NCBI GenBank assembly: GCA_017994695.1
Contig: JAGOKF010000026.1
Span: forward strand, 1-44,989
Direction of reading: 5' to 3'
Length of the DNA: 44,989 bases
From: Myxococcota bacterium
GTDB taxonomy: Bacteria; Myxococcota_A; UBA9042; DTJE01
A program made the translations under genes and the position numbers. The notes beneath the pieces were generated by a model. It was not told the DNA's origin. It worked only from the letters and a program-made list of their open reading frames with translations, and made no database searches. Every line of letters starts with the position of its first letter. The stretch's first letter is position 1. Positions 1 through 8,525 of the stretch are shown here, piece after piece.

Positions 1-2
1 GG

Positions 3-152
3 GCCCCGGACTGCCCGGCCCGCCTGGCCCGGGGGGAGGCGGAGGAGGCCGACTGGGATCGCTGCAGCCGGTGCGTCGCGGCGATGGACGGAGGAGGGGT
101 CCGCTGCGTCACCCGCGACCAGGAAGAACGGGGAGCCGGCCCCTTTCCGTGA
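3..152 (+). CDS. C-terminal tail of an unidentified protein (5' end outside window)
   Basis: Frame 3 is open from the window edge to a TGA at 150-152. Nearly all third positions are G or C, as in the real genes nearby. The roughly 49 residues include a Cys-rich stretch (WDRCSRCVAAMDGGGVRC) and end in an acidic, Gly-rich tail. I do not recognise the family; the Cys pattern could hold a metal or be structural. The gene is convergent with the GGDEF gene. The call rests only on frame and codon bias. Confidence 0.4.
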   Translation, partial: APDCPARLARGEAEEADWDRCSRCVAAMDGGGVRCVTRDQEERGAGPFP

Positions 153-217
153 TCGCGTCCCCCCGGGATTCGCCTCTCTCTTGCAGCAGATGCCGGGCCA
201 GGAGCCGGGCCTCTCCC

Positions 218-1120
218 CTACTCGGAAGTCCCGGCCCGCACGACCCGGTTGCGCCCCAGGGCCTTCGCCCGATAAAGCGCCTCGTCGGCCTTTCGCAATG
301 CCTCCTCGGCCGTCCGGGCGTCGTCCGGCAGCAGCGCGACGCCCATGGAGAAGGTCGCATTCAAGGTTCCCCACTCGCCGGTGATTTCCTCGGCCTCGAA
401 ACCCAGACGGAGCCGATCCCCGATGCGGAGTGCCTCGCTGGCGGCAGGACCGTGAAGCAGCACCAGGAATTCCTCTCCTCCGTAGCGGAAGGCCAGGTCC
501 CCCGTGCGCAGGTGCCCGGTCAGGAAACGACCCAGGCGGGCCAGCACCTGATCGCCGGCCTGGTGTCCGAAGCGATCATTCACGTTCTTGAAGTGGTCCA
601 CGTCCAGGAGCAGAAAGGCCAGGGGGCGTTGTTCGCGGAACGCGATGGCCGTCTCCCTTGGCAGAATCTCCATGAGGAATCGCCGGTTGAACACGCCGGT
701 CAGTGCGTCCCGCATCGCCTGGTCCCGCAACTGCTGCTGCAGGCGGGCCAGTTGCTCGACCATCCCGTTGAAGGCTTCGCTGAAGTCCCCCAGGAACTGG
801 ACCCGCTGCGCAAGGTCCCCCTGGGCGATGGCCCTGGTCTGCCAGGTCAGGTGGCGCAGCGCCGCCTGGAGTCCCTTGAGGGCCCCCAGGACCCGGCCTC
901 GTCCCTTCGCTTCGAGGGAGAGGTCTCCCGCGGCGAGGGACATCGCCAGGCGCCGAATTCCCCAGACCTCCTCGAACACTGAAGAAAGTACCTCGATTGC
1001 CCCCAGATCCCTCGGAATTTCCTCGGGCGGCCGCGGATCCTCCAGGACCTTTCGAAGAATCTCGAAAGCCTCGCGGCAGGCCCGCACGCCGTCTGGGAGG
1101 GGCACCTTTTCATCGGTCAT
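218..1120 (-). CDS. HAMP-like/GGDEF diguanylate cyclase
   Basis: A 300-residue soluble diguanylate cyclase that would make cyclic di-GMP from two GTP. The N-terminal 80 residues are a poorly conserved helical region. A HAMP-like helical segment at about 85-125 (LTWQTRAIAQGDLAQRV, GDFSEAFNGM) joins to a GGDEF domain at about 135-295. The active-site motif is GGEEF (214-218). An intact inhibitory I-site RxxD (RTGD, 205-208) lies exactly five residues upstream, so the enzyme is probably active and product-inhibited. No membrane segment is seen. The start at 1120 is chosen because its ATG overlaps the TGA of the upstream V4R gene (ATGA), which also indicates one transcript and probably one signalling unit. 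Confidence 0.92.
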   Translation of the reverse strand: MTDEKVPLPDGVRACREAFEILRKVLEDPRPPEEIPRDLGAIEVLSSVFEEVWGIRRLAMSLAAGDLSLEAKGRGRVLGALKGLQAALRHLTWQTRAIAQGDLAQRVQFLGDFSEAFNGMVEQLARLQQQLRDQAMRDALTGVFNRRFLMEILPRETAIAFREQRPLAFLLLDVDHFKNVNDRFGHQAGDQVLARLGRFLTGHLRTGDLAFRYGGEEFLVLLHGPAASEALRIGDRLRLGFEAEEITGEWGTLNATFSMGVALLPDDARTAEEALRKADEALYRAKALGRNRVVRAGTSE

Positions 1121-1653
1121 GTGGCCGCCTCCCCAAACGGGAGAGCGGTCGCGAGGAAACGACAGGTCCGATCCCCCGTGCACCAGCAGTCGATCTCCCG
1201 GACCCGGAACCTCTTCCCCGTGAATGCCCCCAAGAGGCCCTCGAGGAATCCCTCGTCATAGATGCACACCTGGTCCCCCTGTTCCGGCAGACCCGAACAG
1301 TCGAGGTCTTCCGACACGGTCAGGACCATGCGTCCCGCTGCGAGGTTCTCTTCCTCCACCCGGAGCACCCCGATGCCCTGCGCCGGCAGGGTCTCCTGGA
1401 GGACCCTGATGAACCCCGGAAGATCCGGGGCATCCCGGATGACATGACGGAAGAACTGCTCCCCAGCCAGGCGACCGGCCTTCCGAAAGAGATCGTCGGT
1501 GGCCTCGGTGCCCAGGGCTTCCTCCAGGACGGCCCGCAACGTGAACTGCATGAGGCGGTAGACCTCGACCCTCATGGAAGGGCCGAGGTTCGGACGTCCC
1601 AGGGAAAGATCACCGAGCAGGTCCCAGGCAAACTGGTACTTCCTCGAGGGCAT
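1117..1653 (-). CDS. V4R-domain (4-vinyl reductase-like) sensory protein
   Basis: A 178-residue protein made up almost entirely of a V4R domain, a small-molecule-binding module found in signalling proteins and bacteriochlorophyll reductases. The C-terminal signature CWCTGDRTCRF (C-x-C and a third Cys) is characteristic and may bind a metal. The N-terminal MPSRKYQFAWDLLGD precedes the conserved core. The start at 1653 has a GGGGAG ribosome site 8 bases upstream; an upstream in-frame start would add 18 residues without a site. It overlaps the downstream diguanylate cyclase by 4 bases, so it probably senses a ligand and modulates that enzyme. Its ligand cannot be read from sequence. Confidence 0.85.
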   Translation of the reverse strand: MPSRKYQFAWDLLGDLSLGRPNLGPSMRVEVYRLMQFTLRAVLEEALGTEATDDLFRKAGRLAGEQFFRHVIRDAPDLPGFIRVLQETLPAQGIGVLRVEEENLAAGRMVLTVSEDLDCSGLPEQGDQVCIYDEGFLEGLLGAFTGKRFRVREIDCWCTGDRTCRFLATALPFGEAAT

Positions 1654-1874
1654 CGTCGTCGCTCCCCACAGAGGCCTTTCCGAATTATGGCACGCCCTCG
1701 GGTTCATGGCGCCTCACGGAATCCGTCCGGTCTCACGACGGGAAGCGATGGACGCGGTCTCGTTCTGGCGCACGGTTCCATCGCGCCAGTCTCTCGAAAT
1801 GCCGCTGGAGTTTCGGGGCCGACCGGGGCAAGATGCCGCTGGGGGAAGAGACGGCCGGCGCAGGGGAGGAACCG

Positions 1875-3536
1875 ATGACCCGCAGAGACTGGAAGTGGAA
1901 CGGCTGGGGAGCCGAGGGGGTCCGCTACGACCTGGGACCGCAGCGGGAGGCCTTCCTGGAATGGCTGGGGCAGCGCCTTGGAACCGACCCGAAAGGAACC
2001 CGGTGGCCCTCGGTGGCCCTCGGGGACGTCCCGCTGCCGGAGGGGCGGATGGACGAGGCGGCTCTGCAGGCAATCGGGGCCGCGTTGACCACGGGGGGAA
2101 CCGTCGCGGTGGACCGGGAGGACCGCATCCGGCACGCGATGGGGAAGAGCCTGGTGGACCTGTTCCGCTTCCGACAAGGGACCCTGCCGGGTGCCCCGGA
2201 CGCGGTGGTCCACGTCACCTCCCGGGAGGAGGTGGCGGCCGTGGGACGGGTCTGCGCGGAGCGGAACCTGGCCCTGGTGCCCTTCGGCGGCGGGAGCAGC
2301 GTGGTGGGGGGCGTCGAGGCCGTGGACCCCCGGGGAAGACCGGTGGTGACGGTGAACCTGCTGGGATGGTCCGGCCTGGAGGAACTCCGGGAGCAGGACG
2401 GGTACGCCGTGGTCGCCGCGGGAACCCTGGGCCCGGACCTGGAGGCGACCTTGAACCCCCGGGGCTGGTCCCTGGGGCATTTCCCCCAGTCCTTCGAGTT
2501 CAGCACCGTCGGGGGATGGGTGGCCTCCCGGTCCTCGGGGCAGCAGTCCAACCAGTACGGGGACATCGCCGACCTGGTGGCGGGCTGCCGTCTCTGGACC
2601 CCGGCCGGGGACTGGCAGACCTGGGAGGGACCGGTGTCGGGCGCCGGGCCCGACCTGCGGGAGGTCATCGCCGGGTCGGAGGGGATCCTCGGGGTGCTCA
2701 CGGACGTGACGCTCCAGGTCCACCGGCTCCCGAAGACCTTCCGCATCCAGGCGGTGCTGTTCCCGACCTTCGCGGAGGGGGCGGAGGCCCTGAAGTCCAT
2801 CGTGGATGCGGGCCTCCGGATGTCCTTCCTGAGGCTTTCCGACGGGGAGGAGACGGCGTTCTACCTGAAGATCGGCCACCCGAACCGGTGGAAGGACCTG
2901 GGACTGGCGGTGCTGGGATGCCTGGGATTCGGGGTCGAGCGGTCGGTCATGCTCCTCGGGACCGAGGGTGAACCGGACGAGGTGGCCCGGGCGACCTCGG
3001 AGGCGCTGCGGATCGCGAAGCGCCACGGGGGCCTGTCCCTGGGCCAGGGACCGACCCGCGGCTGGCACCGGGATCGCTTCCGGCACCCCTACCTGCGGGA
3101 TGACCTGCTCGATCACGGCATCGCCATCGAGACCCACGAGACCGCCGTCCCCTGGTCCCGGGTGGAGCCGGTGCGGCTGGCGGTTCGCCAGGCGGTGGAC
3201 GAGGAGATGGCCCACCAGGGACGGCGGGCGATCGTGATGGCCCACCTGTCCCACTCGTACCCCGCCGGGTCGTGCATCTACTTCATCGTGATCTACCCGG
3301 CGGACCGGGACGACCCGGTGGCCCAGTGGCGACCGATCAAGGCGGCCATCGCCGACGCGGCGGCGCGTCATGGCGGCACGATCAGTCACCATCACGGTGT
3401 CGGCCTGGACCACCGGCACTGGTTCGCCGGGGAGACCGGACCCGTGGGAATGCGGCTGATCCGGGGGATGAAGGCCGCCCTCGACCCGGATTGCCTCTGC
3501 AACCCCGGCAAGATGCTGCCCCTGCCCGGGGAGTGA
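1875..3536 (+). CDS. FAD-linked oxidase, alkyldihydroxyacetonephosphate synthase-like
   Basis: A 553-residue flavoprotein of the VAO/PCMH fold. The FAD pyrophosphate-binding loop PFGGGSSVVGG lies at about 136-146. The block GHFPQSFEFSTVGGWVASRS (201-220), followed by SGQQSNQYG, is typical of alkyl-DHAP synthases, as is the C-terminal HHHGVG (505-510). The tyrosine-bearing strand SHSYPAGSCIYFIVIY precedes it. AGPS enzymes swap the acyl chain of acyl-DHAP for a fatty alcohol, the first ether-lipid step; myxobacteria make such lipids. Other FAD-linked oxidases share the fold, so the substrate is inferred. ATG 1875 has GGGGAGGA just upstream, and longer starts do not. It is divergent from the V4R/GGDEF pair and appears monocistronic. 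Confidence 0.8.
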   Translation: MTRRDWKWNGWGAEGVRYDLGPQREAFLEWLGQRLGTDPKGTRWPSVALGDVPLPEGRMDEAALQAIGAALTTGGTVAVDREDRIRHAMGKSLVDLFRFRQGTLPGAPDAVVHVTSREEVAAVGRVCAERNLALVPFGGGSSVVGGVEAVDPRGRPVVTVNLLGWSGLEELREQDGYAVVAAGTLGPDLEATLNPRGWSLGHFPQSFEFSTVGGWVASRSSGQQSNQYGDIADLVAGCRLWTPAGDWQTWEGPVSGAGPDLREVIAGSEGILGVLTDVTLQVHRLPKTFRIQAVLFPTFAEGAEALKSIVDAGLRMSFLRLSDGEETAFYLKIGHPNRWKDLGLAVLGCLGFGVERSVMLLGTEGEPDEVARATSEALRIAKRHGGLSLGQGPTRGWHRDRFRHPYLRDDLLDHGIAIETHETAVPWSRVEPVRLAVRQAVDEEMAHQGRRAIVMAHLSHSYPAGSCIYFIVIYPADRDDPVAQWRPIKAAIADAAARHGGTISHHHGVGLDHRHWFAGETGPVGMRLIRGMKAALDPDCLCNPGKMLPLPGE

Positions 3537-3653
3537 CCCCTCCCCCGTGGTCTGGTCCCGGAGTCCCGGGAGATTCCACCCGCCTGCTCCGGTGCCCAGG
3601 GTCCCGACGGGGACTGCCCCGGGTTCAAGCTCCCGCCTGGTTGCCGGACGGGA

Positions 3654-4661
3654 TCAGCCGCCGGCGGGACCTCCCGGATCGTCCCGGCCCAACCCCGGAT
3701 CGTGTCGCCTCCACCATTCCCAGGTGTCCCGCAGGGTCTCCTCCAGGGGACGGGGGCTGTATCCCAGTTCCCTGGACGCCTTTTCGTGGGACACCTCCCC
3801 GTAGCACTTCAGGGCGTGCAGCGCCTCCAGGGTGTAGAGGGGCATCCCTCCCGTCAGGCCGGCGAAGGCCTGGACGAAGGGCGCCCCGACGTAGGCCAGC
3901 CAGAGGGGCACGACCAGGGAGGGCACCCGGATGCCGGTGACCTTCCCCACCAGGGCGGCGAACTCCGGGAACGACGCCCAGTGGCCAGACAGGAGGTAGT
4001 TCTGGCCGGTCCGCCCGTTCCGCTCGGCGGCCAGGGCCCCGGCCACCACGTCCCGGACGTCCACCCAGTCGAAGCCGCCCGAGACCAGAGACGGCATCTT
4101 CCGGCGGTAGAGCATCCTCTGGACGGCTCCCATGCGTGACGGCTTGTAGTCGTGGGGGCCTATCACGGCCGTGGGGTTCACGATCACCGCGTCCAGCCCC
4201 CGGGAGACCGCCGCCAGGACCTCCTGCTGGCCCAGGGCCTTGGACCGGTCGTAGGCCGGGGCATCCTCCCCGACGAACGGCCGCGTCTCGTCCACGGGAA
4301 CGTTCCGGGGAGTCGGCGAGTAGGCGTGAATGGAACTGAAATGGACCAGGCGCCGGACCTTCCGGTCCAGGCATGCCGCCGCGACGTTCCGGGGGCCCTC
4401 GACATTGATTCGGTTTACCCGACCTTTCTACCCCCCGGTGATCGAGATCAGCGCGGCCAGGTGGAAGACCACCTCGGCACCGTCGAAGGCCGCCTTCAGG
4501 GAGTCCGGGTCCAGCACGTCCGCCTGGACCCGCTCGACGTCCAGCCCCTCCACCGCCCGGGCGTCGTCCCGGACCACCACCCGCACTCGTCGTCCCTGGT
4601 CCAGGAGGGCCCTCACCAGGTTGCCGCCCACGTGTCCCGACGCACCGGTCACCACCACCAT
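3654..4661 (-). pseudogene. Extended SDR (NAD-dependent epimerase/dihydroflavonol reductase-like) with one in-frame TAG
   Basis: Reading through a single TAG (4430-4428, codon 78) gives one 335-residue extended SDR in an unbroken frame. The N-terminus has the NAD(P) loop TGASGHVG. The second part has catalytic YDRSK, NPTAVIGPHD and the usual C-terminal substrate domain to the natural stop. Relatives have Q, K or a similar residue near this point (ITGG-x-KGRVNRINVEG), so a CAG to TAG change is the simplest explanation. No frameshift is needed. A GGAGGAG ribosome site precedes ATG 4661. It is the last gene of the pheS-to-SDR run, 13 bases after the HD gene. It could be a recent pseudogene, a sequencing error or a read-through gene. 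Confidence 0.75.
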
Positions 4662-4674
4662 GGCCGCTCCTCCT

Positions 4675-5271
4675 TCAACGGGAGGCCGGACCCGGAAGGT
4701 CCGGCGCCTCCAGCACGCCCGCGATGGACTTCATCGCCTCCACGGCGATCTCGACGAATTCCTCCTCCGACAGCCCCAGTCCCTGGTGCTGGGAGATCCG
4801 CTCCCGGCTGACGTTGGCCGCGAAACGGGGCTCCCGGAGCCGCTTGCGGACCGAACGGGGCTGGACGTCGGCCAGAGACCGGGACGGCAGCACCAGCGCC
4901 ATCGCGAAGACCATCCCGGTGATCGATTCCCCCGCCGACAGGGCGAAGTCCAGGGCGGTCCGACAGGGGATCCCCAGCACGTCCCCGTTGTGGGCGACGA
5001 CGGCATCCCGCAGTTCCCGGGGGCACCCCCGGCCCTCCAGGAGTTCCGCCGCGTGGACCCCGTGACGCTGTGGATCTCCTCCGACGTCCTCGTAGTCGAG
5101 GTCGTGGACCAGCCCGGTGATCCCCCAAAGGTCCTCGTCCTGTCCCAGGCGCCGGGCCAGGGCCCGCATCACCGCCTCGGTGGCCAGGCTGTGGCGCCTC
5201 GTGTAGTCGGTCCGGACGTGTTCCCACAGCAGCGCCAGGGCCTCCTCCCGTCCCATCAGGCCTTCGGCCAT
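4675..5271 (-). CDS. HD-domain phosphohydrolase-like protein
   Basis: A 198-residue protein with an HD metal-dependent phosphohydrolase core near the N-terminus. RRHSLATEAVMRALA supplies the first His, LVHDLDYE the HD pair and QRHGVHAAELL a further His. The region around residues 85-95 (VVAHNGD) fits the fourth ligand zone. Such small HDIG-type proteins hydrolyse nucleotides or other phosphoesters; the substrate here is unknown. ATG 5271 has AGGAGG upstream and lies 16 bases inside the end of the MFS exporter gene, indicating cotranscription. Confidence 0.85.
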   Translation of the reverse strand: MAEGLMGREEALALLWEHVRTDYTRRHSLATEAVMRALARRLGQDEDLWGITGLVHDLDYEDVGGDPQRHGVHAAELLEGRGCPRELRDAVVAHNGDVLGIPCRTALDFALSAGESITGMVFAMALVLPSRSLADVQPRSVRKRLREPRFAANVSRERISQHQGLGLSEEEFVEIAVEAMKSIAGVLEAPDLPGPASR

Positions 5272-6719
5272 CCTTCTCCTCCTTTCGCCGAGATCCGATT
5301 CCCTCCTCGATCCGGCGGATCCCCCGCCCGCCCCCGGCCCCGGGCCAGGGACGCGAAGACCCCGGCAACGCACAGCAGGGCGAATCCCCCGAAACTCTGC
5401 CCCATTCCCCGGACGAAGGCCCCTCCCTGCTCCTGGGTCACCGGGGCATCCCCCAGGTGCACCGACAGCACCAGGGTCACCACGGCCAGGCTGAAGGTCA
5501 TGCCCGCCTGGCGCATCGACGCCAGGACCGCCGAGGCCATCGAGTAGAGGCGGCGATCGACCGAGGACATCACCGCATTGGTGTTGGGCGACGAGAAGAG
5601 GGCGAAGCCCAGCCCCTGGAGCGTCAGCACCGCCGCCACTCCCGCCAGGGACGACCCGGTGCCCACCCCGGCCAGCAGGGCCAGGGAGATCGCCGAGAGA
5701 CCCATGCCCCCCGAGGCCAGCCACCGGGGCGAGACCCGGTCCGAGAGGCGACCCGCCAGCGGCGAGAACAGGGCCTGCACGGCCGGGGCGAAGACCAGCA
5801 GCAACCCCGCCTCCCGGGGATCGAGTCCCCGGACCTCCTGGAGGTAGCGGGACAGGAGATAGGTGGAGGCGAAGGTGGACCCGTAGTGGATCAGGGCCGC
5901 CAGGTTCGACCAGAGGAACAGGCGGTTCCTGGCGAACGCCCGGATGTCCATCATCGGCTGCCGCACCCGGGTCTCGACCAGGACGAAGGCCGGCAGCATC
6001 GCCAGGCCGGCGGCCGCCAGCAGGGGTCCGGCGGCATGGAACCTCCAGGCGGCGATTCCGAGCGTCGGCAGGCCCAGTCCCAGTGCGCCGGTCACCGCGC
6101 CAGCCAGGTCGAAGGACTCCCCCCGGGCCTCCCGCCACTCCTGCCGGATGCACCGCCAGGCCAGGAGGACCGTCAGCCCGGCGAACAGGGCCGAGAACCA
6201 GAACAGGCTGCGCCAGCCGGCCTGCTGCACCATCAGGCCCCCGGCAAGCGGCCCCAGGGCGAGTCCCAGGTACACCGACGCGACGTTGATGCCCAGGACC
6301 CGGCCCCGCTGGTCCGCCGGGAAGACCGCGACCAGGATGGCCACCGACGTCGCCCCCATCATCGCGCCGCCGACGCCCTGGATCGCCCGGGCGGCCACCA
6401 GCCATCCGAAGGTCTGCGCGAGGCCGCAGGCCAGCGAGGTCAGGGCGACGATGGCCGCGCCGGCCAGGAAGATCCGCCGGCGCCCTTGCAGGTCCGCCAG
6501 CCGGGCGGCCGGCAACAGCATCATCGAGGACACGACGATGAACGAGATCACGAACCCGCTGACGGTCGTGGCGCCGACCTGGAACTCCCGGGCGACCTCG
6601 GGGACGGCGACGTTGGACGCGGCCCCCAGGAAGGGGAACAGGAACGATGCCATCGTCAGGGTCCACAGGGCTGCCCCCGGTCCGGACCCGCCCGCGGGGC
6701 CCTCGATGCATTCCCTCAT
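5256..6719 (-). CDS. MFS multidrug exporter, DHA2 (EmrB/QacA) type
   Basis: A 487-residue membrane protein with long hydrophobic segments throughout, fitting the 14-helix DHA2 family of drug/proton antiporters. Visible motifs are the loop 2-3 motif ARLADLQGRRRIF, RAIQGVGGAMM in helix 4 and GLALGPLAGGLMVQQAGWR, the motif C antiporter signature in helix 5. The C-terminus is a short Arg/Gly-rich cytoplasmic tail. ATG 6719 overlaps the TGA of the DUF2804 gene (ATGA). An ATG two codons upstream is possible but not preferred. The substrate is unknown; its place in a housekeeping operon with no adjacent regulator gives no clue. Confidence 0.9.
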   Translation of the reverse strand: MRECIEGPAGGSGPGAALWTLTMASFLFPFLGAASNVAVPEVAREFQVGATTVSGFVISFIVVSSMMLLPAARLADLQGRRRIFLAGAAIVALTSLACGLAQTFGWLVAARAIQGVGGAMMGATSVAILVAVFPADQRGRVLGINVASVYLGLALGPLAGGLMVQQAGWRSLFWFSALFAGLTVLLAWRCIRQEWREARGESFDLAGAVTGALGLGLPTLGIAAWRFHAAGPLLAAAGLAMLPAFVLVETRVRQPMMDIRAFARNRLFLWSNLAALIHYGSTFASTYLLSRYLQEVRGLDPREAGLLLVFAPAVQALFSPLAGRLSDRVSPRWLASGGMGLSAISLALLAGVGTGSSLAGVAAVLTLQGLGFALFSSPNTNAVMSSVDRRLYSMASAVLASMRQAGMTFSLAVVTLVLSVHLGDAPVTQEQGGAFVRGMGQSFGGFALLCVAGVFASLARGRGRAGDPPDRGGNRISAKGGEGWPKA

Positions 6720-7801
6720 CCCCATCGCCGTTCCCCGGGACCCGGCGGCCCCACGACCCCGTGCTCGCAGACCCCGAACCGGTCCCGGACCTCGATCACC
6801 TCCCCGCCGGGAGCGACCAGGCGGCCCGTGAAGCATCCGCAGACCTGGAAGTAGCGCAGTCCGATCAGCCCCAGGCAGAGGCGGTCCTCCCGGATGCCCT
6901 CGGGACGGAAGAGGAGGTCCGCCCGGTCGCGGCTCTCCCGGATGCGCCAGCGGCGCAGGGGCCGGTCCGGCTCGAACTCGAACCGCACCGCCCCCAGGGG
7001 CACCATCCGGTTCCCGATCCAGAGGCGGTTCTCGTTGGCCCCCTCGGGGTCCAGATAGTGGGAGTTGTCGCAGAGGTTCACGGCCAGCAGCCGCCCGTCG
7101 GGCAGCCGGCCGCCCCAGGTGGCCCAGGTCCACCGCTGGTCCAGGGGCCAGGCGGCCCGGTGCTCGTCCAGGCTGGCCAGGTCCCGATCCGGCGACAGCA
7201 GGAGGCGCCGGTCCCCCAGGCGGACGAATCCTTCCGCGGGCCCGAAGGCCTTGTGGGTGTACATGAACCAGGGCTCAGGGGCGGGAACGCGAACCGCCAG
7301 GGACGGGATCGCCGCGAGGTCCTCCCGCATCGCGAACTCCGCCCGGATCGACGGGACTCCCCGGCCCCCGGAGACATCCAGGGAGATCTCGTGGCGCCCG
7401 TGCTCCAGCAGATGCCGGAAGACCACCCGGTGCCCGGGAACCCGGACGTGGCTCGTTTCCCCGAAGGGCCCCGGGGCGACCCGCCCGAACCGGCCCCCGA
7501 GGACGGGCCGGGTCCAGGTCCAGGTGCGTCCCTCCCGCCGATCGTGGAGGTAGAGCCCCGACACGGTCAGCGGGTCCAGGTCCAGCAGCAGGGTCGCCAG
7601 GTGGAAGTCCGGGTGGGTGACGCTGAAGGCGAACCACACCCTCCGGTGCACCCGGTCGATCCGGGGAAATCCGGCGGCCCCCAACGATCGAGGCATCGGG
7701 AACCGGGACAGGGGGCGGAGGAAGACGCCCGGGGGCGGCGGTCCCTCCCGGGCGGGCTCCCGGGGAAGCGCCCCGCCGATGCAGCCACCGTTCCGCTTCA
7801 T
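6716..7801 (-). CDS. DUF2804 family protein
   Basis: A 361-residue protein recognised as DUF2804. The first 45 residues are variable and Pro/Arg-rich. The core carries the characteristic WTWATWGGRLPDGRLLAVNL and DNSHYLDPEGANENRLW blocks, a conserved MYTHKAFGPAEG and a Cys-containing C-terminus (YFQVCGCFTGRL). The family looks like two beta-rich domains related to lipocalin-like hydroxyneurosporene synthase/AttH folds, and its biochemical role is undetermined. No signal peptide is seen. It lies 15 bases after the methyltransferase gene and overlaps the MFS gene by 4 bases. Confidence 0.82.
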   Translation of the reverse strand: MKRNGGCIGGALPREPAREGPPPPGVFLRPLSRFPMPRSLGAAGFPRIDRVHRRVWFAFSVTHPDFHLATLLLDLDPLTVSGLYLHDRREGRTWTWTRPVLGGRFGRVAPGPFGETSHVRVPGHRVVFRHLLEHGRHEISLDVSGGRGVPSIRAEFAMREDLAAIPSLAVRVPAPEPWFMYTHKAFGPAEGFVRLGDRRLLLSPDRDLASLDEHRAAWPLDQRWTWATWGGRLPDGRLLAVNLCDNSHYLDPEGANENRLWIGNRMVPLGAVRFEFEPDRPLRRWRIRESRDRADLLFRPEGIREDRLCLGLIGLRYFQVCGCFTGRLVAPGGEVIEVRDRFGVCEHGVVGPPGPGERRWG

Positions 7802-7816
7802 CGGTTTCCCACCTCG

Positions 7817-8524
7817 TCAGCCCTTCCGGGCCACGACCACCAGGAACCCTCCCAGCCGGTTCGTGCCGGGCAGCCTGCCCAGGGCCCGATCCTGCCAGGC
7901 CAGGGCGGCCCCCAGCACGGGGACCCGCATCAGCAGGGCCGCCGGGATGACGACCCGGATGCCCCGGACCCGTTCGACTTTGAGCCCCTCGGGCAGGTAT
8001 CCCCGCACCTCCCCCAGGGTGTCGTAGCGCGTGGTGACGTCCTCGTCGTGGACCCCCTCGTCGATGGGCGTCGGCGGTTTCAGGCGCTTGACCAGGTACC
8101 GGAGGGAATGGCGGTTGTAGAACTCCGCGACCACCCTCCCCCCGGGGCGCACCACCCGGGCCATTTCGGCCAGGGCCGCCCGGACGTCCGGGACGTGGGC
8201 CAGCACCTTGAAGGAAACGGCCACATCGAAGGAGGCATCGGGAAACGGCAGGGACTCTGCCCGGCCCTCCACCACCTCGAGGCCCCGTTCCCGGGCCTTC
8301 CGGAGCATCCCCGGGGAAAGGTCCACCCCCACGGCCCGGGAGGCCAGGCCTGCCAGGCGCTGGAGGATCAGGCCGGTCCCGCAACCCACCTCCAGCACCT
8401 CCCGGCCCCGGACCAGGTCCTCCACGGAGGCCACCTCCGCGTCGTCCAGGTACCGGTGGTAGCCGTGGTGGCGCTCGTCCTCGTAGGTCCGGCTCATCAC
8501 GTCGTAGTAGTCCCTCGGATCCAT
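7817..8524 (-). CDS. Class I SAM-dependent methyltransferase (UbiE/Methyltransf_11 type)
   Basis: A 235-residue methyltransferase. The SAM-binding motif I VLEVGCGTG lies at about 40-48, motif II GVDLSPGML follows, and the post-motif SFDVAVSFKVLAHVPD and VVRPGGRVVAEFYN match Methyltransf_11 enzymes. The acceptor is not predictable: lipid, quinone and small-molecule methylases share this layout. ATG 8524 lies one base after the stop of the glycosyltransferase (TGA-C-ATG). The link to that gene may mean that a glycosylated lipid or metabolite is modified, but this is inference. Confidence 0.87.
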   Translation of the reverse strand: MDPRDYYDVMSRTYEDERHHGYHRYLDDAEVASVEDLVRGREVLEVGCGTGLILQRLAGLASRAVGVDLSPGMLRKARERGLEVVEGRAESLPFPDASFDVAVSFKVLAHVPDVRAALAEMARVVRPGGRVVAEFYNRHSLRYLVKRLKPPTPIDEGVHDEDVTTRYDTLGEVRGYLPEGLKVERVRGIRVVIPAALLMRVPVLGAALAWQDRALGRLPGTNRLGGFLVVVARKG

Positions 8525-8525
8525 G

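Noticed and set aside
1664-1790. Sigma54-type promoter (TGGCAC / TGGCGC words)
   Set aside because: TGGCAC near 1688 lacks a TTGC-type -12 element at the correct spacing.
1704-3419. A 571-codon minus-strand frame opposite the FAD-linked oxidase
   Set aside because: His/Arg/Pro/Gln-rich shadow with no family signature. The plus-strand gene has clear FAD motifs and codon bias.
4428-4430. General TAG recoding (such as pyrrolysine) as the reason for the in-frame stop
   Set aside because: TAG is used as an ordinary stop by other intact genes here, including the CPBP-like, radical SAM and S46 peptidase genes. No nearby pyl genes or stem-loop were seen.
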